DNA from: SIG653 sp045578045
GTDB taxonomy: Bacteria > Bacillota > Clostridia > Oscillospirales > CAG-382
DNA: 19,362 nucleotides
Direction: 5' to 3'
Assembly: GCA_045578045.1 (NCBI GenBank)
Contig: JAZNJM010000022.1
Span: forward strand, 1-19,362
Shown here: positions 6,679 through 14,055 of the stretch, piece by piece
Layout: each line of letters opens with the position of its first letter
Numbering within the stretch: position 1 is the stretch's first letter
Translations under genes and position numbers: made by a program
Notes under the pieces: model-generated
Told to the model about the DNA's origin: nothing
The model's database searches: none
The model's input: the letters and a program-made list of their open reading frames with translations, nothing else

Positions 6679-7866
6679 ATGAGTAAAAAATCTAAAAAAA
6701 CCTCAAAAAGAAGACAAAAAAAGAAAAGCGGAAGTCTTAGCGGTTCTTCTTTCGTATTGTTTATGATAACGTTGATAGCTGTTGGCGGTTTGCTTTTTGT
6801 TGCTTGTCGCCATAATGAAGGCGAATCTGAGACTTCGGAGGAGTCGATGGAAGAAAGCAGTTCAGAAAACGTAAGTAAAAATAGTTCTGAAGAGGCATCT
6901 TCCATAACTTCCAATGAAGAAAACGTGTCTTCTGCCGAAGAATCTTTGAGCGAAAATTCTTCTGATTCTGAAAATTCATCTGAAAACGTTTCTGTAGATT
7001 CCTCAGAAGAGCCTTCCGAAGAAAGCTCTGATACTACGGTTAACGTTCAAGGCGGCGGTGAGGCGTATTCCCACATTGCTTGGTTTAAGGCTGAAAATGG
7101 AAGAAGATACGATGCGTACGGCGAAAAGCATCCTGAATATACAAAGGAACAAATTGTAACCTACGTTAATATTGGTCTTGACGGGGCATACTATACAAAC
7201 ACTTATCCCGCAAAGAAAGAAGACGGAAATTTTATTCTCGTTAATAAATATTCCTATATCGATAAAAGTTTCACACCTGATAATCTTGTTGAACTTGACG
7301 ATTCCTGCAAGATTTCGGGAAAAAGCGTTAAACTTGTTAAAGAGGCGGCAGACGCTTTCAAAGAGCTTTCAGCAGCTGCAAAGGCTTTGGAATACAGTAT
7401 AATTGGTATGTCGGGATACAGAACCTATTCATATCAGGAAAGTCTTTACAACAGATATCTGAAAAACGACACTCAGGCAAACGTTGACACATACAGCGCT
7501 CGTCCAGGGTATTCTGAGCATCACACAGGCTTAGCCCTTGACGTTCAGACAGACACTGTTTCTTTTAGCAATTTCGGGCAAACTAAAGAATATGAATGGC
7601 TTATGGATAACGCCCATTTATACGGATTTGTTATTCATTATACTGAGGAAAACAAGTGGATAACGGGATATATGCCTGAGGAATGGCATATACGTTACCT
7701 TGGTGTTGATGCTGCAACTTATATATATGATAATAATTTATCAGTTGACGAATATCTCGTTATGTATGGTGCAAACGGACACGGCGGTGATACAAGTAGC
7801 GAAAACGATGTTATAGTTGATTCAAGTGTTGAGACTGAACAGAGCGAATCTCAAGCAAAGGGTTAA
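6679..7866 (+). CDS. M15-family D-alanyl-D-alanine carboxypeptidase, membrane-anchored
   Basis: A VanY/M15B-type zinc peptidase that trims terminal D-alanine from peptidoglycan stem peptides outside the cell. Layout of the 395 residues: basic N-terminus (1-19), one hydrophobic segment (about 23-42), a Ser/Glu-rich low-complexity linker (about 48-120), then the enzyme domain (about 130-365) and a short acidic tail. The zinc site is intact: the SxHxxGxAxD motif gives His281 and Asp288, and EEWH gives Glu334/Glu335 and His337. The hydrophobic segment ends in FVAC with Cys43, so a lipoprotein anchor is possible, though Phe at -3 is atypical; otherwise it is a signal anchor. It starts 13 bp after citrate synthase with only a weak ribosome binding site. 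Confidence 0.93.
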   Translation: MSKKSKKTSKRRQKKKSGSLSGSSFVLFMITLIAVGGLLFVACRHNEGESETSEESMEESSSENVSKNSSEEASSITSNEENVSSAEESLSENSSDSENSSENVSVDSSEEPSEESSDTTVNVQGGGEAYSHIAWFKAENGRRYDAYGEKHPEYTKEQIVTYVNIGLDGAYYTNTYPAKKEDGNFILVNKYSYIDKSFTPDNLVELDDSCKISGKSVKLVKEAADAFKELSAAAKALEYSIIGMSGYRTYSYQESLYNRYLKNDTQANVDTYSARPGYSEHHTGLALDVQTDTVSFSNFGQTKEYEWLMDNAHLYGFVIHYTEENKWITGYMPEEWHIRYLGVDAATYIYDNNLSVDEYLVMYGANGHGGDTSSENDVIVDSSVETEQSESQAKG

Positions 7867-7903
7867 TTTAAACCCATTTTTCTGTAATTGAAAAAAGGAA
7901 GGT

Positions 7904-7960
7904 GAAGAGATAATTTTGTGTTTATGATTTCTGAAATGGTAAAACAAAAATTGTCTCTTC
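7904..7960 (+). promoter_or_regulatory. Hairpin in the apgM leader
   Basis: GAAGAGATAATTTTGT (7904-7919) pairs with ACAAAAATTGTCTCTTC (7944-7960), with one U-G wobble, one bulge and a 24-nt loop. No U-tract follows. The 3' arm ends directly against the purine-rich ggaaaagg that serves as the ribosome binding site of the next gene, so it could influence initiation. A small frame ATG(7924)...TGA(7980), 18 codons, overlaps the apgM start as ATGA but lacks a clear ribosome binding site. Confidence 0.45.
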
Positions 7961-7976
7961 GGAAAAGGTATAGAGT

Positions 7977-9194
7977 ATGAAATACGTTGTTGTTATTCCT
8001 GATGGAATGGCTGATTATAAGTCAAAAGACCTTGGCGGTTTGTCTCCTATGGGGGCGGCTGATAAGAAATATATGAATATGCTTTCCGCTTCGGGAAAGG
8101 TTGGAATGTGTTTAACAGTGCCTCCCGAAATGACTCCTGAAAGCGATACGGCAAACCTTGCTCTTATGGGGTATGACCCCTTGGTTTATTCAAGGGGACG
8201 TTCACCTCTTGAAGCGGCAAGTATGGGAATTGAAATGTTTCCCGAAGATACGGCTGTAAGGGTGAATCTTGTTGCCCTTTCAGACAATGGCGAGAGATAT
8301 GAAGACAAAATTATGCTTGACCATTCATCTGATGAAATTTCAACGGAAGACGCGAGAGTTCTTATTGAGGCAGTTGAAGAAGCCTTTGGAACGGAATACA
8401 GAAAGTTTTACACAGGCGTTAGCTATCGTCATTGTATGATTTGGAAAAATTGCTTTGAATTTGACGATTTTTCAAGACCACACGATATTTTAGGAAAAGC
8501 TATAGGAAAATATCTTCCATACAAGCCTGAAAGTCAGCCTATGACAGAGCTTATGAAAAAGAGTTTTGATTTACTCAACAACCATCCCTTAAACATTGAG
8601 AGGGCAAAAAAAGGACTTAAAAAGGCAAACTCCCTTTGGCCTTGGAGTCCGGGAAAAAAGGCGTTTCTTCCTTCGTTTGAAGAAAAATATGGCTTGAAGG
8701 GGGCAGTTGTCTGTGCTGTTGACCTTATTAAAGGTATTGGAATTTGTGCCGGAATGGAAGTTCCTTTAGTTGATGGTGCAACGGGAAATTCTGATACGGA
8801 TTATTCTGCAAAGGCTAAAGAGGCTGTTTCTCAGCTTCTTGAAAAAGGAAAAGATTTCGTTTACGTTCATATAGAAGCTCCAGACGAATGTGGACACAGA
8901 GGTGAGATTGATTCGAAAATAAGTGCTATCGAGCTTATTGACGAAAAAGTTATTGGATACATAGTTGAGGAGCTAAGAAAAGCAAATGAAGATTTCAAAC
9001 TTCTTGTGCTTCCAGACCATCCAACGCCTGTTTCAAGACGTACACATACAAGAGGAATGGTTCCTTTCTTTATATATGACAGCAAGGATGCCCTTTCGGA
9101 AAACGGATTCGTTTTCACGGAGGATTCTGCAAGAAACAGAAAACTCAGAATTAAAAAAGGCTGTGATATGATGTCATTCTTCCTTGAAAAATAA
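7977..9194 (+). CDS. apgM: ApgM-type cofactor-independent phosphoglycerate mutase / proposed homoserine kinase
   Basis: An alkaline-phosphatase superfamily enzyme of the archaeal-type (ApgM) phosphoglycerate mutase family. It would interconvert 3- and 2-phosphoglycerate in glycolysis. The 405 residues begin MKYVVVIPDGMADY with metal ligand Asp9; the nucleophile region is PESDTANLALMGYDP (Ser56); GRGRSPLEAASMGI-like sequence follows; the C-terminal metal site is LPDHPTPVSRRTHTRG near residues 345-360. One subfamily of these proteins in Clostridia and Bacteroidetes has been proposed to be a homoserine kinase replacing ThrB, and this sequence looks like that subfamily. No threonine genes are adjacent, so the context does not decide. 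ATG at 7977 follows ggaaaagg. It is preceded by a 110-bp spacer holding a strong hairpin. Confidence 0.9.
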   Translation: MKYVVVIPDGMADYKSKDLGGLSPMGAADKKYMNMLSASGKVGMCLTVPPEMTPESDTANLALMGYDPLVYSRGRSPLEAASMGIEMFPEDTAVRVNLVALSDNGERYEDKIMLDHSSDEISTEDARVLIEAVEEAFGTEYRKFYTGVSYRHCMIWKNCFEFDDFSRPHDILGKAIGKYLPYKPESQPMTELMKKSFDLLNNHPLNIERAKKGLKKANSLWPWSPGKKAFLPSFEEKYGLKGAVVCAVDLIKGIGICAGMEVPLVDGATGNSDTDYSAKAKEAVSQLLEKGKDFVYVHIEAPDECGHRGEIDSKISAIELIDEKVIGYIVEELRKANEDFKLLVLPDHPTPVSRRTHTRGMVPFFIYDSKDALSENGFVFTEDSARNRKLRIKKGCDMMSFFLEK

Positions 9195-9235
9195 TTTATC
9201 GTTGTATCAAAGTATTAAAAGAGGTTTGTATCTAT

Positions 9236-10237
9236 ATGAATAATACGTTTAAGCGTTTATTATGTTTATTTACAGTCTTTGCCCTCGTTGCTTTTTCCGT
9301 AAGTGCATCTGCGGAAAATTCTTCGGAGGATATCCCTCAAAAAAGATTTGAAATAGACGATTTCAGAGATATAACAACGGCTAACGTTAACAGAATTTTG
9401 TCATCGGGAAGCTATAAGATAACAGACGTTCCATCGTCTTCGCTGAAATTACCCGATAATATTCCCACAGAGCTGACAAATAATCTTGAAAATATTCTCG
9501 ATAAGTCTGCGTATTCTTGTGCAATGTATTATATCGATTTGGAAACGGGATTCGAAATTTCTTATAATGCAGACAGATGGTTCGGAGGAGCAAGTACAAT
9601 AAAAGCTCCCTTTATGATGGCTCTTCTTGACAAGATTGAGAGGGGAGAGCTTAGTTTTGATAAAACCTTAACGTATAGCTACGACAGAACGGGAACTGTT
9701 CAGATTTCCAAGGATTATGACCTTGGAGCAAAGCTCTCAATAAGACTTCTTATTGAATATCTTATTTATTACAGCGACAACGTTGCCTTTTCGCTCCTTT
9801 TAAATCAGGCTTGTTCTCTCAGTGAATTTCGTAGCTTTTGCAAAAAGAATTATGGCGGTGATATATATAAAAGCGGTATCAATCAGTTAACTGCTTCCGT
9901 TGTTGCAAAGGCGTTTGAGGATTTATATCATAAGTCTAAAACGGGAAATGAGATTTACGTTTGGTACGTTGAGCTTCTCAAACAGGCAAACGAGAATAAA
10001 TTCGTCAGAAACGGACTCCCTAAGGATGAAAATGGCGAATGTATATATGAAGTTGCCCACAAATATGGAATGGATATAAACGCTTCAAATGATGCGGCTA
10101 TTGTTTTCTGCGGTGAGCGACCATACGTTCTCATTGTTCTCACAGACTATATTGGATATAACACACAGTCTTTTATTAATAAGGTTTCTGCCGCAGTTTA
10201 TGATATTCATAAATATGTTATAGGTAATAGTAACTAG
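9236..10237 (+). CDS. Secreted class A beta-lactamase-fold serine hydrolase
   Basis: A 333-residue exported protein with the penicillin-recognising fold. A signal peptide covers residues 1-26, with the likely cut after ASA (Ala26). The hydrolase domain runs from about residue 80 to 325. SxxK is STIK with Ser120 and Lys123; the SDN motif is Ser180-Asp181-Asn182 in YYSDNVA; the third motif, normally KTG, appears as Lys276-Tyr277-Gly278 in HKYGMD. I could not place the deacylating Glu of true class A enzymes. Many such clostridial proteins are uncharacterised cell-wall hydrolases rather than resistance enzymes, and I make no resistance claim. The start has agagg upstream at slightly long spacing. 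It sits between apgM and tex on the same strand. Confidence 0.88.
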   Translation: MNNTFKRLLCLFTVFALVAFSVSASAENSSEDIPQKRFEIDDFRDITTANVNRILSSGSYKITDVPSSSLKLPDNIPTELTNNLENILDKSAYSCAMYYIDLETGFEISYNADRWFGGASTIKAPFMMALLDKIERGELSFDKTLTYSYDRTGTVQISKDYDLGAKLSIRLLIEYLIYYSDNVAFSLLLNQACSLSEFRSFCKKNYGGDIYKSGINQLTASVVAKAFEDLYHKSKTGNEIYVWYVELLKQANENKFVRNGLPKDENGECIYEVAHKYGMDINASNDAAIVFCGERPYVLIVLTDYIGYNTQSFINKVSAAVYDIHKYVIGNSN

Positions 10238-10255
10238 GAATTAGGAATTAGGAAT
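10235..10255 (+). repeat. Three tandem copies of TAGGAAT
   Basis: Perfect 7-bp copies at 10235-10241, 10242-10248 and 10249-10255. The first contains the TAG stop codon of the beta-lactamase-fold gene, and the block lies just before the tex ribosome binding site (aggtgg). Confidence 0.85.
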
Positions 10256-10267
10256 ACAGGTGGTCTT

Positions 10268-12421
10268 ATGGATTTTTCAAAAGAATTAGCAACACAGTTT
10301 TCGTGCGATGAAAAGTATGTTTCCAACATAATAACGCTTCTTGACGAGGGAAACACAATTCCTTTCATTGCAAGATATAGAAAAGAGCTTCACGGTTCTA
10401 TGGATGACCAGAAAATACGTGAAATTGCGGAACAGCTTGAATATCTCCGCACTTTGGAGGCACGCCGTGAAGAAGTCAGAGAGCTTATTGCAGCTCAGGA
10501 AAAGCTCACTGATGAAATTAACGAAGCGTTGAATAAAGCAAAAACCTTGGCTGAAATCAACGATATTTATCTTCCTTTCAGACCAAAGAGAAAAACGAAG
10601 GCATCCGTTGCAAGAGCAAGAGGTCTTGAACCGCTTGCGGACTTAATTTACGCTCAGACAGAAATAACCGATCCTCTTGAGATGGCGGAGGCGTATATCA
10701 ACCCCGAATTAGAGGTTGAAACGAGAGAAGCTGCTCTTGAGGGAGCGTTACATATTATTGCTGAGAATATCTCAGACAATGCTGAAATAAGAAAGGTTCT
10801 TCGTGCGTTGCTTTGGAGCGATGGCGAAATTGTAACAAAAGCCGCTGATGCGGAAGCGGAAACGGTTTATACAATGTATTATGACTACAGAGAACCTCTT
10901 AAAACTGTCCCAACACATCGTATTCTTGCTATAAACAGAGGCGAAAAAGAAGACGCTTTAAAGGTTTCTGTTGAGCTTGATAAAGAAAAGGCATTATCAA
11001 AGATTCTTTCTATGATAATTCTCAACAACTCCCTTTCGGCAAAGGCTGTTGAAGAAGCGGCGGAGGATGCATATACAAGACTTATTTTTAGTTCTGTTTC
11101 AACGGAAATCAGAAGAGATCTTTCAGATAAGGCTTGTGAAGAGTCTATGAAGGTGTTTAAAGTTAATCTTAAACAGCTTCTTATGCAACCACCTATTAAA
11201 GGATACGTTACTATTGGTCTTGACCCTGGATACAGAACAGGCTGTAAGGTTGCCGTTGTTGATTCAACGGGAAGAGTTCTCGATACTGGGGTTATCTATC
11301 CAACTCATTCTCAAACTAAAATTGATGAAGCAAAAGTATTTATTAAAAAGCTTATAAAAAAACATGATGTTAAGGCCATTGCTATTGGAAACGGAACAGC
11401 ATCCCGTGAAACCGAGGCTTTTGCCGCTGAGGTTCTTAAAGAGCTTCCGGAATGTAGAGCGGCATACGTTATAGTTGACGAAGCAGGTGCTTCAGTTTAT
11501 TCAGCTTCAAAACTTGCGGCAGATGAATTTCCTGAATTTGATTTAACTTTAAGAAGTGCAGTTTCTATTGCGAGAAGACTTCAAGATCCTCTTGCAGAGC
11601 TTGTTAAAATTGATCCAAAGGCTTTAGGAGTTGGTCAGTATCAGCACGATATGCCACAAAAACGCCTTTCTGAAACTCTTGACGGTGTTGTTGAAGATTG
11701 TGTAAACAGCGTTGGAGCAGATTTGAATACAGCTTCTCCCGCTTTGCTTTCTCGCGTTGCAGGTTTGACAAGTGCCGTTTGCAAAAATATCGTTAAATAT
11801 CGCGAGGAAAACGGTGCATTCAAGTCAAGAAAAGAGCTTCTCAAAGTTCCTAAACTTGGAGCAAAAGCGTTTGAGCAGTGTGCAGGTTTTTTGCGTGTTG
11901 CTGAAAGCGATAACCCACTTGACAATACTGCTGTTCACCCTGAATCATACGAAGCTGCTGAATCAATTATAACTCGTTGCGGTTTCACCCTTGAACAGCT
12001 TAAAAAAGGTGGACTTTCCACTGTTAAAGAAGCGGCTGTTGATATTGGCGTTGGAAATCTCGCCCGTGAGCTTGGAATGGGACTTCCAACTGTTGCCGAT
12101 ATTCTTTCCGAACTTGCAAAACCGGGAAGAGATCCTCGTGATGACCTTCCTAAACCTATTCTCAAAACAGACGTTCTCGATATAAAGGATCTGAAAGAGG
12201 GAATGGTTTTAAGCGGCACTGTCAGAAACGTTGTTGACTTCGGCGTTTTCATCGATATCGGCGTTCACCAATCAGGATTGGCACACATTTCTCAGCTTTG
12301 TGAAAAATATATTCGACATCCTTCCGAGGTTCTTAAAATAGGCGATATCGTTCAAACAAAGGTTATTTCTGTTGACGTTGCCAAGGGTAAAATAGGTCTC
12401 ACCTTAAAGGGAATAAAATGA
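10268..12421 (+). CDS. tex: Tex family RNA-binding transcription accessory protein
   Basis: Tex is a conserved cytoplasmic nucleic-acid-binding protein (a bacterial relative of Spt6) implicated in transcription. All domains are present in order in the 717 residues: helical Tex N-domain (about 1-300, with NTIPFIARYRKE at 29-40 and IYLPFRPKRKTKA at 100-112); YqgF/RNase H-like domain beginning TIGLDPGYRTG (315-325) with Asp319; helix-hairpin-helix repeats with VGADLNTAS (482-490) and the following KVPKLG; and a C-terminal S1 domain (about 643-714) with VVDFGVFIDIG and GLAHISQL. The start at 10268 follows aggtggtctt. The gene has the family's usual length and no sign of damage. It ends the long + strand run of genes; no U-tract terminator is evident after it. 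Confidence 0.97.
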   Translation: MDFSKELATQFSCDEKYVSNIITLLDEGNTIPFIARYRKELHGSMDDQKIREIAEQLEYLRTLEARREEVRELIAAQEKLTDEINEALNKAKTLAEINDIYLPFRPKRKTKASVARARGLEPLADLIYAQTEITDPLEMAEAYINPELEVETREAALEGALHIIAENISDNAEIRKVLRALLWSDGEIVTKAADAEAETVYTMYYDYREPLKTVPTHRILAINRGEKEDALKVSVELDKEKALSKILSMIILNNSLSAKAVEEAAEDAYTRLIFSSVSTEIRRDLSDKACEESMKVFKVNLKQLLMQPPIKGYVTIGLDPGYRTGCKVAVVDSTGRVLDTGVIYPTHSQTKIDEAKVFIKKLIKKHDVKAIAIGNGTASRETEAFAAEVLKELPECRAAYVIVDEAGASVYSASKLAADEFPEFDLTLRSAVSIARRLQDPLAELVKIDPKALGVGQYQHDMPQKRLSETLDGVVEDCVNSVGADLNTASPALLSRVAGLTSAVCKNIVKYREENGAFKSRKELLKVPKLGAKAFEQCAGFLRVAESDNPLDNTAVHPESYEAAESIITRCGFTLEQLKKGGLSTVKEAAVDIGVGNLARELGMGLPTVADILSELAKPGRDPRDDLPKPILKTDVLDIKDLKEGMVLSGTVRNVVDFGVFIDIGVHQSGLAHISQLCEKYIRHPSEVLKIGDIVQTKVISVDVAKGKIGLTLKGIK

Positions 12422-12442
12422 TTTAATTGCAGTTTAAATATC

Positions 12443-12471
12443 TTCATATTATATTTGTGAAGATATATAAT
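12443..12471 (+). promoter_or_regulatory. Weak candidate promoter after tex
   Basis: TTCATA (12443-12448), 17 bp, TATAAT (12466-12471). It overlaps a dyad (ATATCTTCA 12438-12446 with TGAAGATAT 12458-12466) that has no U-tract. It could drive the membrane-protein gene at 12626 with a leader of about 150 nt. I see nothing else in the 12422-12625 gap. Confidence 0.35.
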
Positions 12472-12625
12472 GGAGTTCGTTTATTAAAAATGCAGTAAAA
12501 ATACTTTTAAGAGCGAAAAAACATAAAAAAGCTGTCAGTCTTTCTATGGTTTTATATTTATTATGAAATAGGAAGAATTATAGTTGAAGGAAGAATGATT
12601 TTTATAACGAAAGCGGTGAGATGCT

Positions 12626-13090
12626 ATGAACATAGTAGGAAGCATAATTTTTTGGATTTTTTCCGCCATCTTCTATAAAGCGGCGAAGAACAGTGTTGTT
12701 GAGAAGAAGGATTTCTCAAAGTATCCCGTTTCCGAAGGTACGGTAATTGGAACGCACGATTACGGTGGCAGAAGATGGATGGTGGAGTTTACTTGCCCAG
12801 ATGGAAAAAAAGTAATTGGAGCAGATCATATTTTAAGCGCAGGCACGTTTCACCCGGAAAAATATACGTTACCAAAACGTGGAAATTCAGAAAGGTTTTA
12901 TTATTGGGAGCATAATCACAAAAACAGCCGATTAACCATAAATAATAAACCTGTTTTGTATTATATCCATTTTTGCAATGAGGATTTTTATACTTTGATT
13001 ATAGAACAGTATGAACGTAATCGAAAGTGTTTGTTTGTTGTATCAGCTGTATTATTTTTACTTGGTATCTTAATCCTGATATTTGGCTAA
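12626..13090 (+). CDS. Small membrane protein of unknown function
   Basis: A 154-residue protein with two membrane helices, at about residues 3-18 and 132-153, flanking a soluble domain of some 110 residues. The middle part contains VSEGTVIGTHDYGGRRWMVEF and CPDGKKVIGADHI, a beta-rich pattern reminiscent of DUF3592-like proteins that have the same helix-domain-helix layout, but I cannot assign a family with confidence. ATG at 12626 has cggtgag a few bases upstream. It stands alone: a gap of 204 bp separates it from tex and a strong terminator follows 18 bp after the stop. Base composition resembles neighbours. No function is proposed. Confidence 0.75.
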   Translation: MNIVGSIIFWIFSAIFYKAAKNSVVEKKDFSKYPVSEGTVIGTHDYGGRRWMVEFTCPDGKKVIGADHILSAGTFHPEKYTLPKRGNSERFYYWEHNHKNSRLTINNKPVLYYIHFCNEDFYTLIIEQYERNRKCLFVVSAVLFLLGILILIFG

Positions 13091-13099
13091 ACTAAAAAA

Positions 13100-13150
13100 G
13101 AAAAGATAAAAAGAGAGGCTCGGATTTATTTCCAAACCTCTCTTTTTGTA
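13100..13150. terminator. Bidirectional rho-independent terminator
   Basis: Perfect 11-bp stem AAAAAGAGAGG (13108-13118) with CCTCTCTTTTT (13137-13147), loop 18 nt. The + strand U-tract is part of the 3' arm plus ttttgt; on the minus strand tttttatctttt follows. It ends the membrane-protein gene and could also stop transcripts from the XRE gene. Confidence 0.85.
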
Positions 13151-13223
13151 TGTAAAATGACTTCTGCATTTACTGATTTGTGTAAATATAAAGTTTAATA
13201 TAAATCTAAAAAAGTAAATTTTT

Positions 13224-13257
13224 AATCCTTTGCGTTTTTGATGCAAGGGATTTTTGT
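13224..13257 (+). terminator. Second + strand terminator-like hairpin
   Basis: AATCCTTTGC (13224-13233) pairs with GCAAGGGATT (13243-13252), with one U-G wobble and a 9-nt loop, followed by tttgtatt. No + strand gene or clear promoter lies between it and the preceding terminator. On the minus strand there is no U-tract. Confidence 0.6.
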
Positions 13258-13293
13258 ATTATGGTAAAACAAAGTTGTGGTTTAATAATTAAC

Positions 13294-13636
13294 TTAAGGG
13301 TTCATTTCCTTATATTTATCTATTTCCTGAAGAATTTTATATATTGTTTCTTGCTCTGATTTGCTTTTGGATAATAGAAGCTCATAGCAAAGACGAGGTG
13401 TTTTTCCTTCTTCACCGGATTCTCCAAGGTTCTCAAAAAGAGTTGAAAGCGGAACGGACAAAGCGATGGCAATTTTTTCAATGCTTTCTAACGTTGCGTT
13501 TTTTTTCGCCGCGTTCAAGCTGTCCGATATACGTTGGATGACAGCCCGATAATTCCGCTAATTTTTCCTGACTTATTTTTTTGTTTGTTCTGTAACTTCT
13601 TATTCGCTTTCCAAGTGCTTTTGCTAATTCTCCCAT
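13294..13636 (-). pseudogene. XRE-family transcriptional regulator, split by a 1-base frameshift
   Basis: A helix-turn-helix repressor gene in two frames. The first frame starts at ATG 13636 behind ggagg (5-nt spacing) and encodes 52 residues: MGELAKALGKRIRSYR, the helix-turn-helix KISQEKLAELSGCHPTYIG, then QLERGEKK, and runs out of frame to a TGA at 13478-13480. The second frame (to 13294) continues the family sequence exactly: NATLESIEKIAIALSVPLSTLFENL and a 35-residue tail. The switch falls in a run of eight A on the coding strand (13499-13506); with seven A the gene reads through as one protein of about 113 residues. Explanations are a real inactivating mutation, phase variation by slippage, transcriptional slippage, or an assembly error. 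It diverges from argG. Confidence 0.85.
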
Positions 13637-13689
13637 TTTTTCCTCCCTTAGATATCTTGTATATAGTCTATAAATATTTGAATGAAAAT

Positions 13690-13719
13690 TCTATACACTA
13701 TTAATATTATTTGTGTAAA
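13690..13719 (-). promoter_or_regulatory. Candidate promoter of the XRE gene
   Basis: On the minus strand, TTTACA (13714-13719), 18 bp, TATAGA (13690-13695), about 50 bp before the start. A TGTATA hexamer (13659-13664) and its inverse TATACA (13692-13697) overlap the region and could be autoregulatory half-sites. Confidence 0.4.
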
Positions 13720-13803
13720 ATAATATACTATAAATCGTAAATACAAATATATAAATTATAATTGAAACGATTGAATAAAAAAACAAGTATATGCAGTTTA
13801 AAA

Positions 13804-13827
13804 ATGTATATTTGTATAAATATACAT
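13804..13827. promoter_or_regulatory. Operator-like palindrome upstream of argG
   Basis: ATGTATATTT (13804-13813) and AAATATACAT (13818-13827) form a perfect 10/10 dyad around GTAT. It contains three hexamers on an 8-bp register: TGTATA at 13805, TGTATA at 13813 and the inverse TATACA at 13821. It lies about 60 bp before the argG -35. An ArgR/AhrC site or a site for the neighbouring XRE protein are both possible. The rest of 13637-14055 is very AT-rich, and I see no gene in it. Confidence 0.5.
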
Positions 13828-13889
13828 AAATCAAGGGAATTTATTGCATTTTTTATCAAAAAATAATATATGATTTTCCATAAAACCTA

Positions 13890-13918
13890 TTGACAAAGAG
13901 GGGAAAATAGAGTATAAT
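13890..13918 (+). promoter_or_regulatory. Sigma-A promoter of argGH
   Basis: Consensus TTGACA (13890-13895), exactly 17 bp, consensus TATAAT (13913-13918). The leader to the argG ATG is about 130 nt, AT-rich, with no T-box signature or terminator that I can see. Confidence 0.88.
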
Positions 13919-14055
13919 CATTCCAATAATTGATAATGTTTCGTTTATGTGTTTGACATTTGAGATGTAAAATATAAAAATTGATATAAAATTGCAATAT
14001 ATAAAATAAGCATTATAGTATATAAAATACAATCATATAGAAAAGGAATAAAAAT

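Noticed and set aside
9236..10237. Antibiotic-resistance gene
   Set aside because: The third motif is altered and the deacylation residue is not visible; the fold alone does not support a resistance call.
12438..12466. Terminator after tex
   Set aside because: The 9-bp dyad has no U-tract in the + direction and is AT-rich; it may only be part of a weak promoter region.
13344..13541. A + strand protein opposite the XRE gene
   Set aside because: It is the antisense of a well-matched repressor, with no ribosome binding site or family resemblance.
13953..13978. Second argG promoter (TTGACA ... TATAAA)
   Set aside because: The spacing is only 14 bp, and a perfect 17-bp promoter lies just upstream.
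13919..14055. T-box riboswitch in the argG leader
   Set aside because: No T-box consensus and no terminator hairpin can be found in the 130-nt leader.
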